64,000 nucleotides of DNA from CAZOBJ01 sp964577825 (GTDB taxonomy: Bacteria > Planctomycetota > SZUA-567 > JAFGNG01), in contig CAZOBJ010000001.1 in NCBI GenBank assembly GCA_964577825.1, positions 1 to 64,000 on the forward strand, read 5' to 3'. The notes beneath the pieces are model-generated. The model had not been told where the DNA came from, searched no databases, and was given only the letters and a program-made list of their open reading frames with translations. The position numbers and the translations under genes were made by a program. Shown here one piece after another: positions 7,161 to 15,662 of this stretch; position 1 is the first letter of the stretch, and every line of letters begins with the position of its first letter.

Positions 7161-9095
7161 ATGAACATCTCGCTTACCTTGCCCGACGGCAGCGTCCTGA
7201 AGAAGCCGGCCGGCATCACACCGGCCGAGGTGGCCGAGTCCATCGGCAAGTCGCTCGCCCGCGACGCCGTCGCCGCGCGCGTGGACGGCGTCCCGGTGGA
7301 CCTGAACGTCCCGCTGGAGCACGACGCCGACCTGATTATCGTCACCGTGGACATGCTGGAAGGGCTGGACATCATGCGCCATAGCGTGGGCCACGTCATG
7401 GCCTGCGCCGTGGGCAACCTGTTCGACGAAGTCAAGTTCGGCATCGGCCCGGCCATCCGAGACGGGTTCTACTATGACTTCGACCTGCCCGACGCCATCA
7501 GCGCCGACGACCTGGAGCGCATCGAGGACGAGATGGCGCGCATCATCGCTGAGGACGCGCCGTTCGAGCGGACGGAGATGCCGACCGAGGACGCACGCCG
7601 GCTGATGGAAGAGGCCGGGCAGCCCTACAAGGTCGAACTCATAGACGGGATCGAGGACGCCGTCGTGTCGCTCTACCGGACGGGGGGGTTCGTGGACCTG
7701 TGCCGGGGCCCGCACGTGCCGCACGCGGGCAAGGCGGGCGCGTTCAAGCTGCTCAGCATCGCTGGCGCCTACTGGCGCGGCGACTCGTCGCGGCCGCAGA
7801 TGCAGAGGATCTACGGCACCGCCTTTGCCACCGAGGGGGAGCTGGAAGAACACCTCGAACGGCTGCGCGAGGCCGAAAAGCGCGATCACCGGCGCCTCGG
7901 CAAGGAGCTGGGCCTGTTCAGCTTCGACGACGAGATAGGCCAGGGGCTGGTGCTCTGGCACCCCCGGGGGGCTGAACTGCGCGGCGTGATCGAGGACTAC
8001 TGGAAGGACCTCCACCGGCGTCGCGGCTACCAGTTAGTCTACACCCCGCACATCGCCTCCGAGAGGGTCTACCTGCGCAGCGGGCACATTCCGAAGTACG
8101 AGGAGATGATGTACGCCCCGCTGGTGATCGACGAGGAGCGCTACCGCCTCAAGCCGATGAACTGTCCGGCGCACATCAAGATCTTCCAGACGCAGATCCG
8201 CTCCTACAGGGACCTGCCGATCCTGTACGCCGAGCTGGGCACCGTCTATCGCTACGAGATGAGCGGCGCTCTGCACGGGATGATGCGCGTGCGCGGCTTC
8301 ACCCAGGACGACGCGCACATCTTCTGCACCCCGGAGCAACTTGTGGGCGAGGTGGGGAAGGTGCTGGACCTGGTGCAGGAGATACTCGGCGTTTTCGGGC
8401 TGAGCTATAAGTTCTACCTGTCCACGCGGCCCGAGGTATCCCTTGAGGAGGCGAGCGACGAGGAGTGGGACCGCGCCACCGAATCGCTGCGGCGGGCCTT
8501 GGAGGAGAAGGGGCTCGACTTTGAGGTGGACGAAGGCGCCGGCGCGTTCTATGCCCCGAAGATAGACGTTGTCCCGCTCGATTCGCTGGGGCGCGAGTGG
8601 GAGCAGGGACCCACCATCCAGGTGGACCTGAACCTGCCGAAGCGTTTCGAGGTCACTTACGTCGGCGAGGACGGCAGGGAGCACGAGTGCATCATCGTCC
8701 ATCGGGCCATCCTCGGGTCGCTTGAGCGCTTCACGGGGGAGATCATCGAGCACTTCGCCGGCTGGTTCCCGGTCTGGCTCGCGCCGGAGCAGGTGCGCCT
8801 GCTGCCCATCACCGACCGGCACGTCGAATACGCGCGCGGCGTTCTAGCGCGGCTGAAGGCCGTCGACGTGCGCGCCTCCTGCGACGAGCGCAACGAGACC
8901 ATGGGCTACAAGGTCCGCTCCGGCACCGTGGAGAAGGTCCCTTACCTGCTGGTCGTCGGGGACCGGGAGGCCGAGGGCGGCACCGTCAGCGTTCGCAGCC
9001 ACGACCGGGGCGACGAGGGGGCTGTGCCGGTGGAGGAGTTCCTGGAGCGGCTCCGGAGGGAGATCGAGGCCAAGCAACTGCCCGCCGACTTCTGA
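7161..9095 (+). CDS. thrS: threonyl-tRNA synthetase
   Basis: 644 aa, the usual length of a bacterial ThrRS, a cytoplasmic class II synthetase. Domain order: TGS (1-60), tRNA-editing N2 domain (~65-230, with HSVGHVM and the later C-x-GPH metal site LCRGPHVPH), catalytic core (~245-535) and anticodon-binding domain (~540-644). Zn ligands are Cys335 (MNCPAH), His386 (DDAHIF) and His514 (HRAILGS). It starts with ATG at 7161. It is preceded by a repeat-borne promoter and followed by a hairpin doublet that may end the transcript. Post-transfer editing is expected because the editing domain is present. Confidence 0.97.
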   Translation: MNISLTLPDGSVLKKPAGITPAEVAESIGKSLARDAVAARVDGVPVDLNVPLEHDADLIIVTVDMLEGLDIMRHSVGHVMACAVGNLFDEVKFGIGPAIRDGFYYDFDLPDAISADDLERIEDEMARIIAEDAPFERTEMPTEDARRLMEEAGQPYKVELIDGIEDAVVSLYRTGGFVDLCRGPHVPHAGKAGAFKLLSIAGAYWRGDSSRPQMQRIYGTAFATEGELEEHLERLREAEKRDHRRLGKELGLFSFDDEIGQGLVLWHPRGAELRGVIEDYWKDLHRRRGYQLVYTPHIASERVYLRSGHIPKYEEMMYAPLVIDEERYRLKPMNCPAHIKIFQTQIRSYRDLPILYAELGTVYRYEMSGALHGMMRVRGFTQDDAHIFCTPEQLVGEVGKVLDLVQEILGVFGLSYKFYLSTRPEVSLEEASDEEWDRATESLRRALEEKGLDFEVDEGAGAFYAPKIDVVPLDSLGREWEQGPTIQVDLNLPKRFEVTYVGEDGREHECIIVHRAILGSLERFTGEIIEHFAGWFPVWLAPEQVRLLPITDRHVEYARGVLARLKAVDVRASCDERNETMGYKVRSGTVEKVPYLLVVGDREAEGGTVSVRSHDRGDEGAVPVEEFLERLRREIEAKQLPADF

Positions 9096-9124
9096 GTTCA
9101 GGGCGCTGTGGAAAGCTCCTCCCC

Positions 9125-9191
9125 GGTAGCCCCCGGCGCCTCGCCGGGGGCTGGCGCTGCGTACACACCGGGCGAGACGCCCGGCGCTACC
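9125..9191. repeat. REP-like hairpin doublet (GGTAGC...GCTACC) after thrS
   Basis: GGTAGC (9125) and GCTACC (9191) bound two hairpins: stem CCCCCGGCG/CGCCGGGGG (9130-9138 with 9142-9150, loop CCT) and stem CCGGGCG/CGCCCGG (9168-9174 with 9178-9184, loop AGA). The same plan recurs inside the MITE at 56346-56398, and half of it at 41774-41800. It may terminate or protect the thrS mRNA. The rest of the 9096-9277 gap holds no gene. Confidence 0.65.
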
Positions 9192-9277
9192 CGAGGAGAA
9201 GGCGGGAAGGGCATGCTTTCCGTCGCCCCTGAACTCTGGATCCTGAACTCCGTCCCGCAGGGACGGACGGATCAGCC

Positions 9278-10555
9278 ATGCGCCCGATAGAACGCTCGAA
9301 CGTACTGAAATGCACCGCCGGGGAGGGTGTGTTCGGGATCGGCATGGGGCTGGTGGCGGCGATGACGGCCCTGCCCCTTTTGCTGACGCAACTCGGCGCG
9401 GGGAAGGTGCTGCTGGGCCTGGGGTTCAGCATCTGCACGGCGGGCTGGTACGTGGGGCAGCCGGTCGGGCTGGTGCTGTTCGGCCGGCGGCGCAGGACCA
9501 AGAGGTTCCTGGTCCCGTGGAGCTTCTGCTGCTCGGTGCCCACGTACCTGGCGATGGGGCTGGCAGTCTACTTCCTGGGGCCGCGCGAGCCTCGCCTCTG
9601 CGCCGCGGCGGTTCTGGGCCTGCTGGCGGTTCGCTTCGTGGGGGGCGGGTCGGCTACGCCCCTGTGGTTCGACTGGCAGGCACTGGTGTTCCGCCGGGAG
9701 ATCCGCGGTCGGGCCATCGGCATGATGGCCGGCGCGTCGGCCCTGGGGGTGAGCATAGCGGCGTTGGCCGCCGGCGCCGCGCTGCGCTTCCTGGACTTCC
9801 CCGTGGACTATGGCCTGCTCTTCGCGTTCAGCGCGTTCATCTGCGCCGTCGCGCTCGGCTTCTTCTTGGCCGTGCGCGAGCCGGCGTCGGTGACGGCGCC
9901 TGCCACGACAATGAAGCTGGCGGAGACGGCCGGCCGGCTCCTGCGGTCTTTGCGGGAGAAGAACTTCCGCAGGTACCTGGTGGCCAGGATCGTGCTCACT
10001 CTGGGCGCCGGTGCGACGGGCTTCTATGCGATTCACTTCAAGAGCCCGGAGGGCGGCGGGCTGGCCGACAGCACGGTCATCGCGCTCGGCGCCTTCCTGA
10101 CGCTGCCGCAGGCCCTCGCCAGTTACGTCCTTGGCCGGCTGGGTGACCGTGCCGGTCACAAGGTGGGCATCCTGCTCGGCGCCCTGGCGCAGGTGGCCTC
10201 ATTGGCCGTGGCGTTCCTGGGACGCGGCGGCCTGGCCTGCATCGCCAGCTTCGCGCTGGTGGGCGTCGCGTGGTCCTCGGCCTGGGTCAGCCACGTCAAC
10301 ATGCTCTTCGAGACGTGCCCGCACGACAGCCGCGTGGCCCACATCACGCTGGGCAACATGTTCCTGAGCCCGTTCCTGCTGCTGGTGCCGCTCGGCACGG
10401 GCTGGTTCATGGAGCACCTGGTGGGCGTTCGGGCCGGGATCGGGTGGGCGCTTGTTCCCACGCTGCTGGGGGTCCTGTGGCTCGTCTTCATGGTCAGGGA
10501 ACCGCGCACGCTGGAAGTAACGGGGCCGGACACGGGCGAAGGCGCTTCCGGCTGA
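9278..10555 (+). CDS. major facilitator superfamily transporter
   Basis: 425-aa integral membrane protein with about 12 hydrophobic segments in two halves of six and a charged central loop (~205-225, ending RSLREKNFRRYLVARIVL). The loop-2 basic region FGRRRRTKRF and the loop-8 GRLGDRAGHK (an MFS signature G-x-x-x-D-R/K) support the family. The substrate cannot be read from sequence. ATG 9278 is the first in frame. No clear promoter was found; readthrough from thrS is possible across the hairpin doublet. It converges with the radical SAM gene at 10565. Confidence 0.8.
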   Translation: MRPIERSNVLKCTAGEGVFGIGMGLVAAMTALPLLLTQLGAGKVLLGLGFSICTAGWYVGQPVGLVLFGRRRRTKRFLVPWSFCCSVPTYLAMGLAVYFLGPREPRLCAAAVLGLLAVRFVGGGSATPLWFDWQALVFRREIRGRAIGMMAGASALGVSIAALAAGAALRFLDFPVDYGLLFAFSAFICAVALGFFLAVREPASVTAPATTMKLAETAGRLLRSLREKNFRRYLVARIVLTLGAGATGFYAIHFKSPEGGGLADSTVIALGAFLTLPQALASYVLGRLGDRAGHKVGILLGALAQVASLAVAFLGRGGLACIASFALVGVAWSSAWVSHVNMLFETCPHDSRVAHITLGNMFLSPFLLLVPLGTGWFMEHLVGVRAGIGWALVPTLLGVLWLVFMVREPRTLEVTGPDTGEGASG

Positions 10556-10564
10556 ACGCCGCCC

Positions 10565-11497
10565 TCATTCGGGCCCGACCGCCTCGTAGAACGTCTCGTA
10601 GACGCGCTGCCGCCTCTGGATCGCCCCCTCGGACAGCAGCGCCTGGACGTACTTGATCGCCTCGTTCGGGTGGATGCCCAGCCCGCCGGCGATGTCCTCG
10701 AGCGTGGCGGGCCTGCGCCGCAGCAGGTCGAGCACCTCCTCCTTCTGCGCCGTGGCGGCGACGTCCATCTCGAAGACGGTCGTCGGGACGATGATCTCGG
10801 CGCGCGGCCCGAGCAGCCGGCGGACCTCCTCCAGCCTCTCCGCAGGTGCGGCATGGACGCCCGGTTCGGCGGCCGGCCGGACTGCCGTGTTGATCTGCAC
10901 GCGGTGGGGCCGGATGCGCTCGATCATCGCGGCCATGCTGCGGGCCTGGGCGTCGGATGAGTTCAGGCCCTCCACGATGAATACTTCGAGCCATATCTCG
11001 CCCGCGAACTCCTCCCGCAGCGCGACGAGGCCCGTCACTATCCCCTCCAGGGTCAGTCCGGGGTGGGGCCGGTTGACTCGCCGGAACGTCTCCTCGTCCC
11101 CAGCGTCCAGCGAGGGGAGGATAAGGTCCATCTCCTCGCACGCCGCGCGCACCTCGGGCAGGAAGAAGAGCGAGCCGTTGGTCAGCAGGGCGACGGGCAC
11201 GTCGGTCAGGCGTCGGACGCCCGCCGCCACTTCTCCGAATGAGCTGTGCAGCGTCGGCTCGCCGGAGCCGCCCAGGGTGACGTAGTCCGGGCGCGGGCAT
11301 TCCTTCAGCCGCGCGGCCAGGTCGTCCAGCACCTCGCCGACCGGCGCGTATTCGGCCCGCTCGAGCGTCGTCCGGGCCGTCGGGCCGAGCTGGCAATAGA
11401 CGCAGTTGAAGTCGCACGTCTTCGGCGGCACGAGGTCCACGCCCAGCGACCTGCCCAGCCGGCGCGACGGCACCGGCCCGTAAGTGTATCTTGCCAT
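10565..11497 (-). CDS. radical SAM protein, COG0731 (TYW1-like) family
   Basis: About 310 aa. The N-terminus MARYTYGPVPSRRLG and the cluster motif Cys28-x3-Cys32-x2-Cys35 (CDFNCVYC) identify a [4Fe-4S] radical SAM enzyme of the COG0731 type. LGGSGEPTLH is the GGE-like SAM site and LLTNGSL a later strand. A C-terminal winged-helix-like region (~240-300, ATLEDIAGGLGIHPNEAIKYVQ) is fused. The reaction is unknown; the family is related to wybutosine enzymes and glycyl-radical-type activases only in general outline. ATG 11497 has AGGAG upstream. It is downstream of trmO (32-bp gap), consistent with a tRNA-modification operon, which is an inference. Confidence 0.82.
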   Translation of the reverse strand: MARYTYGPVPSRRLGRSLGVDLVPPKTCDFNCVYCQLGPTARTTLERAEYAPVGEVLDDLAARLKECPRPDYVTLGGSGEPTLHSSFGEVAAGVRRLTDVPVALLTNGSLFFLPEVRAACEEMDLILPSLDAGDEETFRRVNRPHPGLTLEGIVTGLVALREEFAGEIWLEVFIVEGLNSSDAQARSMAAMIERIRPHRVQINTAVRPAAEPGVHAAPAERLEEVRRLLGPRAEIIVPTTVFEMDVAATAQKEEVLDLLRRRPATLEDIAGGLGIHPNEAIKYVQALLSEGAIQRRQRVYETFYEAVGPE

Positions 11498-11529
11498 TGG
11501 CTGGCTCCTGCCGCCCCGGCAACCCGCCG

Positions 11530-11904
11530 TCACGGGGCGACTTTGATGTCAACGACCGGCGATCCGTCCAACGCGTCCAGGCCCGTCACGGTCAGCTCGT
11601 TGCCGTGCACCGCTACGACCTCGACCTCCGTGACGCCGATGGGGTTGGGCCGCATCGGGCTGCGGAGCGCGAAGACGCCGCGCTTCGGCCTCGACCGGTC
11701 GCCCCTCGGGTGGCATTGCAGTATCTCCCGGTCGGCCTCGCCGAGCCCGTGCATCCAGTAAAGGATCTGGAGGCGGCTTCCCGGCTCGATGCCCAGCAGG
11801 GCCGGCTCCAGTTCCGGCCTGACCCGGATGACGCACTCCGCGTTCGGCTGCTCCGCGTCGCGGCGGCGCACTGCGCCGACGGGGACTACACGGTAACTGC
11901 TCAT
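11530..11904 (-). CDS. trmO: TrmO/TsaA-type tRNA (N6-threonylcarbamoyladenosine37-N6)-methyltransferase
   Basis: 124-aa UPF0066/YaeB family protein. The hallmark block GVFALRSPMRPNPIGVTEVEV and the terminal LDGSPVVDIKVAP are both present. The family uses SAM to methylate N6 of t6A37 in tRNA-Thr. It consists of the beta-barrel core only; the C-terminal extension of the E. coli enzyme is absent, as in many short homologues. ATG 11904 opens MSSYRVVPVG. First gene of a two-gene leftward operon with the radical SAM gene. Confidence 0.85.
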   Translation of the reverse strand: MSSYRVVPVGAVRRRDAEQPNAECVIRVRPELEPALLGIEPGSRLQILYWMHGLGEADREILQCHPRGDRSRPKRGVFALRSPMRPNPIGVTEVEVVAVHGNELTVTGLDALDGSPVVDIKVAP

Positions 11905-11944
11905 GGCGCGATCTCGCCCGAGGTGTAGTTCAGGTGAACCCGGC

Positions 11945-11973
11945 ATTATAGGCCATGTCCTGCGGGGCTGCAA
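11945..11973 (-). promoter_or_regulatory. promoter for trmO operon
   Basis: Minus strand TTGCAG (11968-11973), 17-bp spacer, TATAAT (11945-11950): a perfect -10 hexamer 40 bases before the ATG. Confidence 0.65.
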
Positions 11974-11988
11974 AAGCGGGCGTGCCCG

Positions 11989-12017
11989 TTGCCGGCCCCG
12001 GCGAGGTCATGTAGATT
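11989..12017 (+). promoter_or_regulatory. candidate promoter for the SplB-like gene
   Basis: TTGCCG (11989-11994), 17-bp spacer, TAGATT (12012-12017); back-to-back with the trmO promoter. Confidence 0.45.
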
Positions 12018-12100
12018 GGTGGAGAGGGAACGGTGTTGGCTGGCCGAGCGTGGGGGACCGTCGCGTGTGCGCGGATGGCAGGCATGGGCGCCGCCTGGTC

Positions 12101-12913
12101 GTGCGGGAAGTGACGTGCAAGACCGTGCTGAACCGCAGCAGCATCGGGCACTACTCGATGAACTGCTACACGGGCTGCGAGCACGGGTGCGTTTACTGCT
12201 ACGCGCGGTTCATGCAGCGGTTCCACCCGCACCCGGAGCCGTGGGGGGAGTTCGTGGACGTGAAGGTCAACGCCGCCGAGGCGCTCGCCCGGCAGCTCAA
12301 GCGGGCCGAGCCCGGCGACGTGTTCGTCAGCAGCGCTTGCGACGCCTGGCAGCCTCTGGAGCGCGAATGGGAGCTGACGCGGCAGTGCTGCGGGATGCTG
12401 GTCGAGCACGGCTTCAAGGTCAACGCGCTGACCAAGAGCGCGCTGGTGCTGAGGGACCTGGACATCTTCCGGCCCGGCCTGGCGCGGGTCGGCACGACCA
12501 TAACGACGCTTGACCCCCGGCTGGCGCGGCTCTGGGAGCCGCGAGCGGCCGCAGTCGAGCAGCGGTGGCACGTCCTGGAAGCCGCCAGGGAGGCCGGGCT
12601 GGAGACGTCCGTCATGTTCGGCCCGCTGCTGCCGGAGCTTTCCGACACGCGGGATTCCCTCCGCGCGCTGTTCGAGCGGGCCGCCGAGGTCGGCGTGGAC
12701 GTCATCTGGGTGGACGCGCTGAACCCCCGCCCGCGCGTCTGGCCCTCGGTCGGCAGGCTCGTGCGCCGGCACTTCCCCGAACTGCACGACACCTACAGCC
12801 GGATGCTCCACCATCGCCGGACACGGGACTCCTACCTGTCGGCGCTGCGGGAAAGGGTCAGGGCGGCCGCGCGGAGCGCCGGTCTCGCGGACCGCCTGGC
12901 CGGCTGCCCGTAG
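12101..12913 (+). CDS. SplB-like radical SAM protein (COG1533 / Rv2578c-type)
   Basis: About 270 aa. The cluster motif Cys26-x3-Cys30-x2-Cys33 lies in NCYTGCEHGCVYCYARF, a signature of the spore-photoproduct-lyase-like COG1533 group, followed by VFVSSACDAWQPLE and VDALNPRP. The wider family includes DNA-repair lyases, but most members like this one have no known substrate. The start is uncertain: I chose GTG 12101 because VREVTCKTVLNRSSIG matches where related proteins usually begin; further in-frame GTGs occur at 12068 and 12050. It is transcribed divergently from trmO. Confidence 0.8.
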   Translation: MREVTCKTVLNRSSIGHYSMNCYTGCEHGCVYCYARFMQRFHPHPEPWGEFVDVKVNAAEALARQLKRAEPGDVFVSSACDAWQPLEREWELTRQCCGMLVEHGFKVNALTKSALVLRDLDIFRPGLARVGTTITTLDPRLARLWEPRAAAVEQRWHVLEAAREAGLETSVMFGPLLPELSDTRDSLRALFERAAEVGVDVIWVDALNPRPRVWPSVGRLVRRHFPELHDTYSRMLHHRRTRDSYLSALRERVRAAARSAGLADRLAGCP

Positions 12914-12914
12914 G

Positions 12915-12943
12915 TTGCGCCCGCGCGGCGGGGCGGTTAGAGT
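12915..12943 (+). promoter_or_regulatory. candidate promoter for the CooC-like gene
   Basis: TTGCGC (12915-12920), 17-bp spacer, TAGAGT (12938-12943), 61 bases before the ATG. Confidence 0.45.
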
Positions 12944-13003
12944 GGACGTTCCGCTCGGGCGCGGACTGAGCGGCAAGCCTGGAAGCCATGCTGGAGGACG
13001 CAG

Positions 13004-13768
13004 ATGGGGAAACTGATGGTCGCCACCGGAAGGGGGGGCGTCGGCAAGAGCACGTTCGTCGCGCTTGCCGTGCGGCACCTGCCCTCGCCGCCCCTGCTCA
13101 TCGACGCTGACCCGGACCAGAGCCTGGCCCAACTCCTGGGGGCGGACCTGGCCGGGGCGGGCGTGAACTCCATATCCGACGTCCTCTACAAGCTGCAGAA
13201 ACCCGACGCCTACGGGGAACTCCGGTCCATGCCGCTGGCGCAGAAGATGGAGTACCTGCTGAACCTCTCGTGCCTTTACGAATCCGAACGGTTCGATCTC
13301 GTTACGCTCGGCGTCAAGTGGACGCGCGGGTGCTACTGCCAGCCCAACAACGTGCTCCAGAGCCTGCTGCCCGCGCTGGCGAAGAACTACGCCTACACGG
13401 TCCTGGACTCCCCCGCCGGGCTGGAGCACGTGAACCGGCGCATCGTGCGCGACGTGGACGACGTGTTCGCGCTGATTGACCCCTCCGCGAAAGCCCTGCG
13501 CAATGCCCGCCGGCTGGCCGAGATCGCCGAGGCCATCGGGGTCAGCTTCAGCAACCTCTACCTCGTCGGAAACTGCCGGTTCTCGCCAAAGGCAGAACGC
13601 GAGCTTGCGGAGCTGGACGGCGCGACCTACCTGGGGCGACTCGCGCCCGACGAAGACGTTGAGGAGTTCGACTGGGAGGGACGCTCGTTGCTGGAACTCC
13701 CCGGAGATTCGCCGGCCAGCCTGTCAGTGAGGACCATTCTGCAGAAAGCCGGCTACGAGACGGCCTGA
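13004..13768 (+). CDS. CooC-type nickel-insertion ATPase (MinD/ParA superfamily)
   Basis: 254 aa. A deviant Walker A GRGGVGKST (residues 9-17) and LLIDADPDQ (Walker A') mark the MinD/SIMIBI class. The GCYCQPNN motif places a Cys-x-Cys pair at 110-112, where CooC proteins carry their metal-binding CxC, and TVLDSPAGLEHVNRR is the Walker B region. CooC dimers use ATP to deliver Ni to carbon monoxide dehydrogenase or acetyl-CoA synthase. ATG 13004 has GGAGG upstream. No CODH/ACS gene is in the window, so its client lies elsewhere or differs. Confidence 0.82.
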   Translation: MGKLMVATGRGGVGKSTFVALAVRHLPSPPLLIDADPDQSLAQLLGADLAGAGVNSISDVLYKLQKPDAYGELRSMPLAQKMEYLLNLSCLYESERFDLVTLGVKWTRGCYCQPNNVLQSLLPALAKNYAYTVLDSPAGLEHVNRRIVRDVDDVFALIDPSAKALRNARRLAEIAEAIGVSFSNLYLVGNCRFSPKAERELAELDGATYLGRLAPDEDVEEFDWEGRSLLELPGDSPASLSVRTILQKAGYETA

Positions 13769-13780
13769 GAGGCCGACGCG

Positions 13781-13810
13781 TTGCCGGGCGGTTCGGGCTT
13801 CTGCTATAAT
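13781..13810 (+). promoter_or_regulatory. promoter for the CLC transporter gene
   Basis: TTGCCG (13781-13786), 18-bp spacer, perfect TATAAT (13805-13810), 37 bases before the ATG. Confidence 0.6.
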
Positions 13811-13847
13811 CGACTGCAGGCGAGAGGGGGGGAGGGACGGGGGGTGC

Positions 13848-15632
13848 ATGAGGCGGGCGTCTGATCACCTGAGACGGCTGTACCGCAAGCTCATCCCACC
13901 GCGCGCCGAGACGTCCGCCGTGGGGATGACCGTGTTGCTTGCGGGCGTCGTCGGCATCGGCGCCGGCCTGCTGGCGCTGCTGCTCGGCTGGCTCATAACG
14001 TGGCTGAACCGCCACCTGTTCTTCGGTATCGGCCACGGCCTCGACGCGCTTCCCGGTCCGTGGAACTACTGCCTCATCCTGATCCCCGCGGCCGTCTTCC
14101 TGCTCGTGGCGTGGGTGCTGCGCCGCTGGGCGCCGGAGGCGTACGGGGCGGGCATCAGCCACGTGATGAGCGCCGTGGGGCGCGGCGGGTACATCCGCAG
14201 GCGCGTCATGTTCATCAAGCCCCTGGCGACTGCGCTCTGCATCGGCGCCGGCGCCCCGCTGGGGATGGAGGGGCCGGTTGTCCAGGCGGGCGCAGCCGTG
14301 GGGAGCGCGGTCGGCGGACGCTTCAAGATGGGCGTTGAGAACATCCGCATCCTCGTGGCTGCCGGGGCGGCCGCCGGGCTGGCGGCCAAGTACGGCGCCC
14401 CCATCGGCGGGGCGGTCTTCAGCGCCGAGCTGATACTGGGCAGCGCCAGCACGGCCGCGCTGCTCCCGCTGATCGTCGCCTCCTTCCTGGCCGTGCTGAC
14501 GCGCCACGCCGTCATGGGCGGGACCCCGGAGTACCAGATCGCCGCCGAACACTTCCATTTCGCGGGCGCGGACTACCTGGCTTTCCTGGTGCTGGGCGTG
14601 GCCTGCGGGCTGGCGGCAGTCTATTTCATCAAGACGATCTTCGCCGCCGAAGCGACGATGGACCGGCTCTTCTCCCAGTGGTGGGCGAAGGCGCTGTTCG
14701 GCGGCCTCGTCGTGGGGCTGGTCGGTTTCCTGTGCCGGGACCTGCTGGGCACCGGGCGGCCTGTTATCCAAACCTTGCTGACGGAGCCCGAGTACTCCCT
14801 GAAGCTGCTGCTGTTGTTCGTGGTCCTCAAGCCCTTGCTCTGCAGCACTGCGCTGGCGTCCGGGACGAGCGGGGGCATATTCGCGCCTTCGCTCTTCGCG
14901 GGGGCCGCGCTGGGGGCGCTCTTCGTGCGGGTCCTCTCCGGCGGCCTCTCGCTCGAGACGGCGCCGACGGCCGCTTACGTGATGGTGGGCATGGCCGCCG
15001 TGATGGGAGCCGTCATGCGCGCGCCGCTCCAGGCGATACTGGTCACCTTCGAGCTGGCGCACAACTACTCGCTGGTGCCGCCGCTGATGATCGCCTGCGT
15101 CGTCAGCCTGAAGGTCTCGGAGCTGTTCGAGCCCGAGTCGGCCTTCACGCGCTGGCTGGTGCGCAAGGGAGAGCGAATCAGGCGCGGGATGGACTTCGCC
15201 CTTCTCGACGGGATTCGAGTTCGGGACATCATGGACGAGCAGTACGTCGCGCTGCCGGCGGACGCTTCAATCGGCGAGATCGCGCCCCTTGTCCGGGCCT
15301 CCGAGAACCGGACCTTTCCGGTCGTTGGCGATGACGGTAAGCTCGCGGGAATCGTCATGCTGGCCGGCCTGATGGCGGCGGCCGTGCGTTCGGCTGCGGG
15401 GGCGCCCCAGCCCGCCGTGCGCGAATTGCTGGAGCCCGAACCCGTTTACCTCGGGCCGGACGATTCGCTGGCCAGGGCCTGGCGGGTCATGGGGAACTAC
15501 GACTACGACTGCCTGCCGGTTTGCCTGTGGACCCCCGAGGGCCTCAACATCCTGGGCATCTGCGAGAAAGAGGCGATCGTCGAGATGCACGACCGGCAGG
15601 CGTTCGTTACTCTGAGCCGCCGGTCCCGGTAG
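13848..15632 (+). CDS. CLC-family chloride channel/antiporter with C-terminal CBS pair
   Basis: 594 aa: an 18-helix CLC membrane domain (~20-430) followed by two CBS repeats (~460-520 and ~525-585). Selectivity-filter motifs are recognisable but divergent: GAGISH for GSGIPH (residues 100-105), GMEGP with the gating glutamate at Glu141, and GTSGGIFAPSLFAG for GxFxP. The conserved gating glutamate is compatible with Cl-/H+ exchange or gated channel activity. The CBS pair (VRDIMDEQYVALPADASI and VRELLEPEPVYLGPDDSL) probably senses an adenine nucleotide. ATG 13848 is preceded by GGGGG-rich DNA. The next gene (DUF192) follows after 30 bases. Confidence 0.9.
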   Translation: MRRASDHLRRLYRKLIPPRAETSAVGMTVLLAGVVGIGAGLLALLLGWLITWLNRHLFFGIGHGLDALPGPWNYCLILIPAAVFLLVAWVLRRWAPEAYGAGISHVMSAVGRGGYIRRRVMFIKPLATALCIGAGAPLGMEGPVVQAGAAVGSAVGGRFKMGVENIRILVAAGAAAGLAAKYGAPIGGAVFSAELILGSASTAALLPLIVASFLAVLTRHAVMGGTPEYQIAAEHFHFAGADYLAFLVLGVACGLAAVYFIKTIFAAEATMDRLFSQWWAKALFGGLVVGLVGFLCRDLLGTGRPVIQTLLTEPEYSLKLLLLFVVLKPLLCSTALASGTSGGIFAPSLFAGAALGALFVRVLSGGLSLETAPTAAYVMVGMAAVMGAVMRAPLQAILVTFELAHNYSLVPPLMIACVVSLKVSELFEPESAFTRWLVRKGERIRRGMDFALLDGIRVRDIMDEQYVALPADASIGEIAPLVRASENRTFPVVGDDGKLAGIVMLAGLMAAAVRSAAGAPQPAVRELLEPEPVYLGPDDSLARAWRVMGNYDYDCLPVCLWTPEGLNILGICEKEAIVEMHDRQAFVTLSRRSR

Positions 15633-15662
15633 CTTTCGCACAGCCTGACAGTGGGAGCGCGC

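Noticed and set aside
5376..8015. A 879-codon minus-strand open frame across the sulfatase gene and thrS
   Set aside because: It runs antisense to two clear enzyme genes and has no domain; long antisense frames are expected at this GC content. Similar cases: 23798-26341, 48263-51061 and 60069-62174, all opposite well-supported genes.
13004..15632. CooC-like ATPase and CLC transporter as one functional system
   Set aside because: Each has its own promoter and no family link; adjacency alone is not evidence.
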